From positions 34,753,364 through 34,817,363 of the forward strand of contig JAQNBH010000017.1 of assembly GCA_028752905.1 (NCBI GenBank): 64,000 nt of DNA. The letters are read 5' to 3'. Under the pieces are notes generated by a model. The model saw only the letters and a program-made list of their open reading frames with translations. It had not been told where the DNA came from and ran no database searches. Source of the DNA: Cladorhizidae sp. MBARI D1340-BT2. Its lineage: Eukaryota > Porifera > Demospongiae > Poecilosclerida > Cladorhizidae. The position numbers and the translations under genes are program-made. Below, in pieces: positions 1 through 10,400 of this stretch. The stretch's first letter is position 1, and each line of letters opens with the position of its first letter.

Positions 1-1287
1 TTCATTGTTCTCCCCAGAACATTTAAGCGCATTGGTCTGGTATCCCTTTGAATTTGAAGGTGTCGATTGATATGCTGTACTGTTCTACTATATGGTTCAA
101 AGTTCATTTTTGTCAAACTGATGCAATAAAATTTCATTGTGGGTGTGGTTGGTGAAAATTTTCAGCAGTTCTAGCTGCACATTAGCTCGCAAGTGAGACT
201 TGCCGAAGCGTAGAAGTCCAGACGAGGGTGTTCCTAGCAGAGCTTAAACAGGCAGAGGAAGGCTGGCATTGATAAATAATGGAAGTTGACCTTTCCCTGG
301 ATGTTAGAGGTGGAGGATGGGCAAGGTGTGGTGGCATGTTTGCTCTGCTGATAGGTATAGGCTTAGGAAAGTCGCCATCATCTGAGCAACATGGATTAAC
401 TTGCCTCGCACGACTCTAAAAGACAGAGCTTAGTGAAGCATGCGAAGAGCGAGTGCTACATCACGGTAGGCTGACTTGAGTTTAGGGTGATGGTGCAGTG
501 CCTAGGAGCGATTGTAGCTTAGCCCTCACTTTCCAGAAAGAGTCTCCTTTTCTCTCTCTCTCTCTGTCTTGGTGTTTATTTCCAGAATCCTCATTGTAAC
601 AGTACACAACAGTTACTTCACCGACGAAGTATTTATAATCACTATTATAATATGAGTATTCAGGCTTCAATATAATTGTCGAGTATGTATGTCAGTCGTA
701 CTGCTTGTTGCATGATACTGTACTGATTCATAGCTCTTTTACATGCATCAATATTATGTCTAGTCCAGTGCACTTCCTGCAACCTGTAAACACAATAATG
801 AATACAAGACCAAAAAACACAGACCATCATGGTTTATTAGCCCGCTACTCTACCGATGACATGCCAATATCCTTTACAAAAATCCCGGGGAGAACACTGA
901 TATTGTGTGTGACTAATCTTAAAAGCGAGATACGTAAGCTATTTTGGCCTATTTGTAATAGATATCATTGTGCATCCAAAAGGCACAAATACACCTGACT
1001 CTAGACTTGTGTCACTACATACACACATCTACATGTATGTATATATTATGTAGTATAATTATGTATAGTGCTCATAGTAGTAATAAACTAGGTAAACTCT
1101 GGTTGTTAAGCTTCTCGATATGTACATGTATGTAGCACACAAAACCACTGTCAGGTGGCCCTCTCTCTTGTCCTTACAAACCATGGTGTCCTTATGGTAT
1201 CTTGCTCGGAAGTGCTGGTCTCAATGTCGTTGGGAAAAGCATCGGTTGTGCATAGTTGTATTAGCTTTAGTGCCTAGGTAACGCATT
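1..1287. other. No gene recognised; intergenic or intronic sequence
   Basis: No reading frame here looks coding and no exon with good splice sites was found on either strand. The FAM76 gene that starts to be visible at 2451 must have earlier zinc-ribbon exons, but I could not find them here. An AATAAA hexamer at about 126-131 could be a polyadenylation signal of a plus-strand transcript ending near the window edge. A short TCTC tract lies near 545-565. Confidence 0.5.
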
Positions 1288-1683
1288 TCAACAAAATATT
1301 GAGGCAAGCATTTTCATTAAGTGTGCCCATGCCTGTATGTACGATTGTCCACAGTCTTCCATGGTTTGCTGATGAGCTTCTTGCTGCTCGTTTGCAGTGG
1401 ACCTCTTGCCCTTTTCCCAGTCTTCTAGTAGTGCAGGTAACTCTCCTCCGCAGCCTATGAAGTTCCAAAAATACTTTCCAACGTACACACTAATGGTACA
1501 CCTGGCTCATGAAGAATGCCAACACAGAGCTTGTTGCAATAATCATTCTCATCTTTAGCTAAGTGGAGGTTTTTGCCATAAAGGATATCTACTTGAATGG
1601 TTCTGTAGACAAACATGCTTTGAGGAGTAAGGTCAATTGCTAGCTCCTTGTTGGTTGCCTCTAGAGATTTGTTCGTAATCTCA
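1288..1683 (-). CDS. Last two exons of an unrecognised gene
   Basis: Two exons join in frame on the minus strand. The upstream exon runs 1683 to 1502 and follows a textbook polypyrimidine tract (a CT-rich run ending CAG, 1684-1710). It ends at CCAG|GTGTAC. A 47-bp intron (1501-1455) ends TTCATAG, and the last exon runs 1454 to a TGA at 1290-1288. The phase-1 junction preserves one open frame of about 115 residues, beginning with GAG ATT ACG. The product is mildly hydrophilic with a conserved-looking core (MFVYRTIQVDILYG, then a Cys-rich PGCGGELP turn, then a Gln/Glu-rich helix and an aromatic C-terminus). I do not recognise the family. Earlier exons must lie above 1750, where the neighbouring FAM76 gene is on the opposite strand, so the two genes either overlap or this is a displaced fragment. 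Confidence 0.55.
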
Positions 1684-1889
1684 CTGGAGAGAGAGGGAGA
1701 GAGAGAGACTCCGTCTGGTTCGAGAGATTAACTCCTCCTTAGAGTGTCTTATGAGACTAGTTCCTCCATTATCCAATTATCCATCTATCTAGTGTAAAAA
1801 ATATATTTGCAAATGTTTAATGTTTAGTCGGTGTGCATTATTTAGGAATAAAACTTATTGGCAGTTGAGTGCCTGTTTCTTTCATGTGG

Positions 1890-1970
1890 TTGCCAGAGGT
1901 GGGGCACAGTACAGTGTGTGTGTGTGTTGAGGCTAGAGGCAGGGCACACAAGAGCTTATTGTACAGAGTG

Positions 1971-2003
<33 letters not shown>

Positions 2004-2440
2004 TGGGACTCGAGGCAGGGCACCAGGCAAGCACAGAGCTTATTGTACAGTGTGTGTGTGTGTGTGTGTGTGCGTGCAAGCGCAGAGCTTATAGTGTGTG
2101 TGTGTGTGTGTGTTGGGGCTCCAGGCAGGGCACCATGCAAGCAGAGCTTATAGTACAGTGTGTGTGTGTGTGTGTGTGTGTTGTGTGTAGGGCTCCAGGC
2201 AGGGCACCATGCAAGCAGAGCTTATACAGTGTGTGTGTGTGTGTGTGTGTGTTAGGGCTCGAGGCAGGGCACCATGCAAGCAGAGCTTATACAGTGTGTG
2301 TGTGTGTGTTAGGGCTCGAGGCAGGGCACCATGCAAGCAGAGCTTATACAGTGTGTGTGTGTGTGTGTGTGTTAGGGCTCGAGGCAGGGCACCATGCAAG
2401 CAGAGCTTATAGTACAGTGTGTGTGTATGTGTGTGTGGAC
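1890..2440. repeat. Compound minisatellite with (TG)n blocks
   Basis: Eight or so units alternate a (TG)8-14 run with a conserved 35-40 base module reading roughly GGGCTCGAGGCAGGGCACC then ATGCAAGCAGAGCTTATA. The last units are nearly identical, which implies recent unit turnover. Apparent reading frames of poly-Cys-Val and poly-Thr-His across this block come from the TG repeats and are not genes. It ends at the acceptor of the first visible FAM76 exon. Confidence 0.95.
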
Positions 2441-2450
2441 ATGTATGTAG

Positions 2451-5400
2451 GTGGATGGCAAGACTCTCTGTTTGTTGTGCACCATCAAATACAAGAAGGA
2501 GCAGTTCAATAAGAAGAAGATGCCCAAGGGTTCATCCTCCGTTACTTCCAGCAGCTCCAAGCGGCTGCACTATGGCTCAGACCACCTGCTCGAGCTGGAC
2601 TATGGGTGAGAACTCTACTGCCAGCCGGTCTTGTGTCTTTCCCAGTCTTTAATACATGCCATATGTTTTGTGTCTTGCCTAGTCTTTAATGCATGCCATA
2701 TGTCTTGTGTCTTGCCTAGTCTTTAATACATGCCATATGTCTTGTGTCTTGCCTAGTCTTTAATACATGCCATATGTCTTGTGTCTTACACCTAGTCTCT
2801 AATGCATGCCATATGTCTTGTGTCTTGCCTAGTCTTTAATACATGCCATATGTCTTGTGTCTTACACCTAGTCTCTAATGCATGCCATATGTCTTGTGTC
2901 TTGCCTAGTCTTTAATACATGCCATATGTCTTGTGTCTTTTCCAGTCTTTAATACATGCCATATGTCTTGTGTCTTGCCTAGTCTTTAATACATGCCATA
3001 TGTCTTGTGTCTTACACCTAGTCTCTAATGCATGCCATATGTCTTGTGTCTTGCCTAGTCTTTAATACATGCCATATGTCTTGTGTCTTGCCTAGTCTTT
3101 AATACATGCCATATGTCTTGTGTCTTACACCTAGTCTCTAATGCATGCCATATGTCTTGTGTCTTGCCTAGTCTTTAATACATGCCATATGTCTTGTGTC
3201 TTACACCTAGTCTCTAATGCATGCCATATGTCTTGTGTCTTGCCTAGTCTTTAATACATGCCATATGTTTTGTGTCTTGCCTAGTCTTTAATGCATGCCA
3301 TATGTCTTGTGTCTTGCCTAGTCTTTAATACATGCCATATGTCTTGTGTCTTGCCTAGTCTCTAATGCATGCCATATGTCTTGTGTCTTGCCTAGTCTTT
3401 AATACATGCCATATGTCTTGTGTCTTTTCCAGTCTTTAATACATGCCATATGTCTTGTGTCTTGCCTAGTCTTTAATACATGCCATATGTCTTGTGTCTT
3501 ACACCTAGTCTCTAATGCATGCCATATGTCTTGTGTCTTGCCTAGTCTTTAATACATGCCATATGTCTTGTGTCTTGCCTAGTCTTTAATGCATGCCATA
3601 TGTCTTGTGTCTTGCCTAGTCATATGTCTTGTGTCTTGCCTAGTCTTTAATGCATGCCATATGTCTTGTGTCTTTCCCAGTCTTTAATGCATGCCATATG
3701 TCTTGTGTCTTGCCTAGTCTTTAACACATGCCATATGTCTTGTGTCTTTCCCAGTCTTTAATACATGCCATATGTCTTGTGTCTTGCCTAGTCATATGTC
3801 TTGTGTCTTGCCTAGTCTTTAATGCATGCCGTATGTCTTGTGTCTTGCCTAGTCTTTAATGCATGCCATATGTCTTGTGTCTTACACCTAGTCTCTAATG
3901 CATGCCATATGTCTTGTGTCTTGCCTAGTCTTTAATACATGCCGTATGTAAGGATTTTTTCCGGGGGCTATTTGTATGTATATTTGGTCGAATCCTGAAA
4001 AGTAGTTGCTAAAAATGAAGTGACCTCTGTCTGACCCTGTCTATTGTACCAATGTCATGTGCGATCGCAGGATTTCCTGCAGCAGCTGCCTAGTCACCAT
4101 AAGCGTCCATCTGTGCACCAACAGAAAGTTGTACTCAACTCATGCCAGCACTCTCAGTAGTGGTGCATGTCTCATAATATTTTACCACAATCATATTGGG
4201 CCTGGAGTTTATGAAATTATTTCTTCATGAATCTGCCATAATATTTACAGTTTCCACGGTTAGAATCCGATCTGTGGCTAGGGACTAGGCAGGGTGAAGA
4301 GTAGCAGAACAGTGCATGGCTTCCACTCTAAGCTACACAATCCACAGAGTTTCCCCAGTCGATCCTTCCATCTGGGAATTTTTAACCCCTCGAAACTTTC
4401 CCAAGTGAATGTGCCCATATCTGAGAAAAGGCATCAACTTTACAGAAGACTGAATCGTGCTTTGCAAGGATTACTTTCTAATTATCTACTGATGCTGCCT
4501 TCAGGCAATTAGTTCAATCTTAGTAGCATGTGTGGAGTTCCACCTTAGTAGCACGCATGGAGTTCCATGTTAGTAGCACGCACGGAGTTTCATGTTAGTC
4601 GTCTTACACAAATGGGAATTGAGAAAGGTAATGCTCCGAAGGTGCATGGGGACATGTATCTCTCTCGGGAATACTCTACAACAACTATATATCCATACCA
4701 ACGTAAGGAATATTTATTTGTGGTTTTCTCAAATTAAAACAATCTGTGAACAGGTACAACGAGTCTCAGCAAGGCTGGGTGTGGCTTCCACTAGATGCTG
4801 CACGATCCACAAATATTTTACCTGCTAATTATTTTGTGATCACCATCTATGAATATTCAACCCTGAAAATAAATAGTGTATATACTGTACATGTCAGGGT
4901 TTCATACAGGATTTTTGGTTGGGGGGGGGGGAGAAAAGTATCCAGCATTTTTTTTCAATGTCCACTTTTAGCACACTATACTAGTATGTAGCTGGAAAGT
5001 GTTATACTATATAACCACTGATTTTATCTGTGGGTACAGCCTACATTTGCCACACTCAGTCACTTGCTAAACATATTGCTTTATAAAATTCTGTCTTCCA
5101 AATTACTATAATGTTAGAAAAATGTCATGTTGCACTAATTATAATATGACATCATAATTTTTGAAAATCCTGGGGGGAGGGGGGGGGGGGAATCCCAGGT
5201 CCCCCCCACCCCCTGTATGAAACCCTGCATGTATGTGTGTGTATATTATGTATGTATGTGTGTATATTATGTATGAGTATATATTATGTGTGTGTGTATA
5301 TATATTATGTATGTGTGTGCATTATGTATGTGTGTATATATTATTTGTGTATATTATGTATGAGTATATATTATGTGTGTGTGTATATATATTATGTGTG

Positions 5401-8400
5401 TGCATTATGTATGTGTGTATATATTATGTGTGTATATTATGTATGAGTATATATTATGTGTGTATATATATTATGTATGTGTGTGCATTATGTATGTGTG
5501 TATATATATTATATGTGCATATATATATTATGTATGTGTGTTTATATATTATATGTGCATATATATATTATGTATGTGTGTATATATTGTGTGTATATTA
5601 TGTATGTGTGTATATATTATGCATGTATGTTATTATGTGTGTGTGTATGTATACTATTATGAATATTTTGTGTGTATATTATGTATGTGTATATTATATA
5701 TGGTGTATGTGGGTGTATATTATGTATGTGTATATATATTGTGTGTATACTATTTTGTATACATTATTATGTATGTATATTATGTATTTGGGTGTATATA
5801 TGTGTATATTATGTATGTGTATATATATTATGAATATGTGTATATATATGTATATGTCCCCAGTAGGCCTGTGCAGAAGGTGATGAAGTTTGATCCAACA
5901 CTGTCTCTGAGCCAAGTGGCTCCTGTTCATCCCGTGCTACTACCCCCAAGGTATAAAACTTCTGCCATCATGTATACATATGTAAGTGTACTACGAATTC
6001 TGTTATACGAACTCTGAACCTCAGACAATATCTAAATGCATGATGTGGCCAACGTAATGCTTAGGAAAGCCACACCCACATACCTTATTTATGTCCCTTC
6101 CCCTTCAAGCTTTTCGAGTATCACTCAACCCTCCTCTCTCAATCATCCTCTCCCATTCTCCATTCCCTCTCCCCCATTCTCCATTCTCTATTCCTCACAT
6201 AGAGAGACACAACCAGCTCTGGATGTTCTCACATCAAACCACATCTTGGAGACAGACAAGCTCCACAACGAGGTATGTGCACGTTATTTGTTATGGCATT
6301 CACAATAGAATATGTGCCAGGACCTGATAGGAGGGCCAGTTCACACACAAAGGAATGAGTTTCTGCTAGAAAATAGCATGCTACATGTACCTGCCAGGAA
6401 TCATGACATTTTCAAACAGTACCTCAGAGGATTCTTGGATCCTGAAATACTCTCCTCTACCTTCCTGTGACCTCTTTGAAGGCTTGGAAGCACTCTCCTC
6501 TGGGAAAGTGAGCAGGAGGAGAGAGAGAAGGAAACCTCGACGAGAATTAATGGTCGTTAGATAAGCCAAAAATGGACGAAAGGGGAGAACAAACATGACC
6601 AATCACTGTGTTTCCCCTGCACCTATAATGCATGATGTTTGCCCTGAGCCTATAATGCATGGTGTTTGCCCTGAGCCTATAATGCATGGTGTTTGCCCTG
6701 AGCCCATAATGCATGGTGTTTGCCCTGAGCCTATAATGCATGGTGTTTGCTCTGAACCTACAATGCATGGTGTTTGCCCTGAACCTATAATGCATGGTGT
6801 TTGCCATGAGCCTATAATGCATGGTGTTTGCCCTGAGCCCATAATGAATGCATGGTGTTTGCCCTGAGCCTATAATGCATGGTGTTTGCTCTGAACCTAT
6901 AATGCATGGTGTTTGCCTGAACCTGTAATGCATGGTATTTGCCCTTCAGCCTATAATGCATGGTGTTTGCCTGAACCTGTAATGCATGGTGTTTGCCCTG
7001 AGCCTATAATGCATGGTGTTTGCCCTGAGCCTATAATGCATGGTGTTTGCCCTGAGCCTATAATGCATGGTGTTTGCCCTGAACCTATAATGCATGGTGT
7101 TTTCCCTGAACCTGTAATGCATGGTGTTTGCCGTGAGCCCATAATGCATGGTGTTTGCCCTGAGCCCATAATGCATGGTGTTTGCCCTGAACCTATAATG
7201 CATGGTGTTTGCCCTGAGCCTATAATGCATGGTGTTTGCCCTGAGCCTATAATGCATGGTGTTTGCCCTGAGCCTATAATGCATGGTGTTTGCTCTGAGC
7301 CTATAATGCATGGTGTTTGCCCTGAGCCTATAATGCATGGTGTTTGCCCTGAACCTATAATGCATGGTGTTTGCCCTGAGCCTATAATGCATGGTGTTTG
7401 CTCTGAACCTATAATGCATGGTGTTTGCCCTGAGCCTATAATGCATGGTGTTTGCCCTGAACCTGTAATGCATGGTGTTTGCCCTGAGCCCATAATGCAT
7501 GGTGTTTGCCCTGAGCCCATAATGCATGGTGTTTGCCCTGAACCCATAATGCATGGTGTTTGCCCTGAACCTATAATGCATGGTGTTTGCCCTGAACCTG
7601 TAATGCATGGTGTTTGCCCTGAGCCCATAATGCATGGTGTTTGCCCTGAGCCCATAATGCATGGTGTTTGCCCTGAGCCTATAATGCATGGTGTTTGCCC
7701 TGAACCTATAATGCATGGTGTTTGCCCTGAGCCTATAATGCATGGTGTTTGCCCTGAGCCTATAATGCATGGTGTTTGCCCTTAGCCTATAATGCATGGT
7801 GTTTGCCCTGAGCCTATAATGCATGGTGTTTGCCCTGAGCCTATAATGCGTGGTATTTGGCCTGAGCCTATAATGCATGGTGTTTGCCCTGAACCTATAA
7901 TGCATGGTGTTTGCTCTGCAGCCTATAATGCATGGTGTTTGCCCTGAGCCTATAATGCATGGTGTTTGCCCTGAGCCTATAATGCATGGTGTTTGCCTTG
8001 AGCGCATGGAGACAGGTTATCAGCTCAATAAAAATGAGCACTACATGGAAATCACGAGCAGTGTCTCTACATATCCTCAGAACCCGTGCCTATCCCTATC
8101 CAGACAACTGTGCATGCCACACACACCACACCACACCGAGGAGAAGTCTCTGCGGCAAGATAGACCAGAATATACCTCCATATAAAGAAACATGTATCTC
8201 CTTGTGGTCCTATAGAAGGCGTGGCATGTCATTTAGGGCCATAAAGTGGTCGCATATAGGATGAGGTAACTATGCCATGAAGCTGGCAGAAGCTGAGATG
8301 TAGAGTGGTCAAGAATCTACTCTCTGCTGGAGAGTTATGAATAGTGAGTGGTACTGAGGCTCTCTCTTAGGAATAACTCCAGGCTTTATAAGGTTACAGA

Positions 8401-9281
8401 GAACCAACAAGACTGTAAAGGGGTAACTTTCACTTTTATTCAACTTCACCCCCACTTATGGTGGGTCAAATTAAACCCACCAGTAGATGGCTGGCACAGA
8501 GTGAATGCTCCAGGGAAGTGCTCGCTCCTACTGCAGTGGCTAAGAGCGACAGCCAGGACATTCTCGACAAACTCTCAGTTGACATGACGAAATTCCAATG
8601 ACCTTCTCAATAATCTACTTGAAATTTACTCTCTTGGTATTTAGACTTGATGCCCGAGCCTTCATCAGGATGCTAAGACTCGCGTGATCTTTTTACTTAT
8701 CTAGCTATCCCCCATGTGATACAAACGTTGTCAGCCATTGAAATGCAGTCTTTCCAGATGGACTTATGTTTTCTCTCTCTCTTGTTATTTGTGTGCAAGA
8801 GCTATCCCTCAATTCTCCTGTGTACTGACTCTATTCCCTTAACCATGGGGGCCTCAGTCAGGCAGAAGCTTCCCCCATGAGTTCTTCTTTGCAACAGACA
8901 AAGTGAATTACATTTAACAAAGTTAGATCATGACGCTTTTCCCCCCTTCCTTTTTAAAATGATGTCTGATTCTATCACAAATGATCTCAATTGCATGCGT
9001 TCTTCCTCCCTCCCTCTAGATATCCAGTATAAAGAAACAGATCTTGCAGAAGGACCAAGCTCTCATTGAGAAAGACAAGCAGGCTAGTGGCTGGTAGATA
9101 CTGGTGTGGCATGTACAGTTGTTTGATTGAACTTCACTCCACTAGATTTGTCAGTTAAGAGCCGATGCATCGGAAAAGGAACGTGACTTTAGGAGTAAAC
9201 AACTGAGCCAGCAGAAAATGCATTTTGAAGTAGTGGAGCAACTTCAGGCGAGTTCCAAGTAGCAAATCTGATTGTGTGCAC

Positions 9282-9315
<34 letters not shown>

Positions 9316-9855
9316 CAGATATGTGTTGTTGATGATGAAAGCATCACATGCACTCATCTCCATTTTGGAGTACCATTCCACCACTGTGATATCACACCAA
9401 GATCTTGTACAATGATAATGCATGTCTAATAGAGACATTAGAGTCTGTTCTGATGGATGGCCCTTCCTCAATTGTTTTTATGTTGTTGTTGTCGTCGTGT
9501 ATGTGTTTGATTGGTGTGGGTGTGTATGAGTTTCTTGCTTATTTACACTGTACTAACTTAGTGATGCCCACGCTACACCGAGATAACTAGAAGACCTTGG
9601 GGGCTTGGGGGGAGGGGCCGGGGGGCTGGGAAGGAGGTGGACTCGTATACATTTGGACTGAGCCCAAACTGTTGTGGCAGAATGTATACCCTACATTATT
9701 AAATTGGTATTTTTGTGTAGGTTGAAATCAGAAGTCTGAGGACTCAGCTGTCAAAACTCTCGCAGAAGAAGAGCTCTTCAAACTTTTCAGATAAGCAGAG
9801 CTTGGCCTCCATCACGAGCAGCCTGGCAGCTACTCCGAACTCCAGCTCCTCCTAG
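2451..9855 (+). CDS. FAM76: FAM76 family protein, 3' six exons
   Basis: Six exons join in frame: 2451-2605, 5864-5950, 6203-6272, 9021-9083, 9146-9247 and 9721-9855 (stop TAG). The first visible exon encodes VDGKTLCLLCTIKYKK, matching the end of the FAM76A/B cysteine-rich region. It is followed by a Lys/Ser-rich linker. The last three exons encode a coiled coil (LQKDQALIEKDKQ, then LRADASEKERDF, then EVVEQLQ, VEIRSLRTQLSKL) and a Ser-rich tail, in the same order as vertebrate FAM76. FAM76 proteins are nuclear-speckle associated coiled-coil proteins of poorly known function. Exon phases agree at all five joins. Two introns (9084-9145 and 9248-9720) appear to use GC donors (CAG|GCTAGT and CAG|GCGAGT). 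N-terminal zinc-ribbon exons are not found in the window. The middle two exons (5864-6272) have no clear match and may be lineage-specific. Confidence 0.82.
2620..3955 (+). repeat. 37-bp minisatellite in FAM76 intron
   Basis: About 35 head-to-tail copies of a 37-bp unit with core GTCTTTAATACATGCCATAT, starting directly after the donor of the 2451-2605 exon. Units fall into distinguishable variants: TTGCCTAG, TTACACCTAG with TCTCTAATGCATG, and TTTCCCAG or TTTTCCAG. The variants recur in the same neighbour order, which suggests higher-order duplication. Two units are internally shortened (near 3620 and 3790). Confidence 0.97.
3956..4894 (+). other. FAM76 intron, no feature recognised
   Basis: Intronic sequence without a convincing exon. 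A short near-repeat of TTAGTAGCACGCATGGAGTT occurs three times at about 4520-4600. Confidence 0.5.
4895..5227. mobile_element. hAT-like MITE (333 bp)
   Basis: The two ends are inverted copies. The left end starts CAGGGTTTCATACAGG and the right end is its exact complement (CCTGTATGAAACCCTG), each followed inward by G-rich or C-rich runs. CAGGG termini are typical of hAT-superfamily elements. A clean 8-bp target duplication is not visible (flanks GTACATGT and CATGTATG share only CATGT). No coding capacity. Confidence 0.7.
5228..5855. repeat. TATG/TG microsatellite tract
   Basis: Imperfect array of TATATTATG(TATG)nTG motifs ending at the acceptor of FAM76 exon 5864-5950. The long Cys/Tyr/Ile/Met frames across it are repeat artefacts. 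Confidence 0.93.
6621..8003. repeat. 27-bp minisatellite, about 51 copies, in FAM76 intron
   Basis: Near-perfect head-to-tail array of a 27-bp unit, TAATGCATGGTGTTTGCCCT plus GAGCC(T/C)A. The unit is a multiple of three and carries no stop in several frames, so frames of 290-350 codons stay open on both strands (a nine-residue PIMHGVCPE repeat on the plus strand). Most variation is transitions at the same unit positions (GAGCCT, GAACCT, GAGCCC, GAACCTG). Indels are rare: one 4-bp insertion near 6845 and single-base changes near 6915 and 6945. Splice sites of the flanking FAM76 exons place it wholly inside an intron. Confidence 0.97.
8004..9020 (+). other. FAM76 intron remainder
   Basis: No exon seen. 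Contains the first copy of a dispersed repeat (8560-8680, listed separately) and a pyrimidine-rich tract before the 9021 exon. Confidence 0.5.
8560..8680 (-). repeat. Dispersed 'CTGATGA…CGAAACGTC' repeat, copy 1
   Basis: Carries ACAAACTCTCAGTTGACAT, CCTTCTCAATAATC and, on the minus strand, CCTGATGAAGGCTCGGGCAT. The same string of blocks occurs at 12345-12490, 15225-15290 (partly), 16740-16870 and 21915-22110. This pattern (CTGATGA, short stem, GAAAC, GTC) resembles the degenerate hammerhead-type motif found in Penelope-like retroelements, but no Penelope protein is near. Confidence 0.6.
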
Positions 9856-10114
9856 GCACCAACAACTAATTGACTTAGTTTTGTGTTAAAATTGTTCTTC
9901 TTCTGTTTTGTATGAAACATGTCACACACACACACCTATGCACACACACACACACACCTACTATATAATTATGTAGACTATGAGAAGCAGCTGGGTTTTT
10001 ATTGACCTCTAATTTTCTTCCCCTTTTTGGGGGGGTATATACTGAGAGCTTCATTATTTATTACTTTAACACCCTGAACTATTATAACCTATACATGATG
10101 TATACACAAATGAC

Positions 10115-10400
10115 ATTGCAGCTGGCAGCAACTCAACTCCAGCTCTTCCTATATAGGCACCAACCACTAGTTGTGTGTTAAAATTGTTCTTCTTCTGTTC
10201 TGTAGAAACACACCTCACACACATGTACAGCTGCTATATTATGTATATAGACCATGAGAAGCAGCTGGGTTTTTATTGATAGCCAATTTTCTTTCATTTC
10301 CCCCCCCCCCCTTTTTAGTACTTAGAGCTTCATTATTTATTACTTTACACCCTTTACACCCTGAACTATTATTACCTATATACATTTACAAATGATATGG
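10115..10400 (+). repeat. Tandem duplicate of the FAM76 3' end
   Basis: Positions about 9825-10100 (end of the last FAM76 exon, stop codon and 3' flank) are repeated at about 10115-10400. Shared blocks include CTCCAGCTC(C/T)TCCTA, GTTAAAATTGTTCTTCTTCT, GAGAAGCAGCTGGGTTTTTA and GAGCTTCATTATTTATTACTT. The second copy has point changes and small indels, so the duplication is old. It holds no complete exon. Confidence 0.85.

Noticed and set aside
1838..2512. Several 60-180 codon frames on both strands
   Set aside because: They are translations of TG/CA repeats (poly-Cys-Val, Thr-His) without splice or homology support.
5233..6017. Long Cys/Tyr/Ile/Met frames of over 200 codons
   Set aside because: Pure TATG-type microsatellite; the frame runs into a genuine FAM76 exon by chance.
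6621..8003. CRISPR-like regular array
   Set aside because: Units are contiguous 27-bp tandem copies with no spacers, inside a eukaryotic intron.
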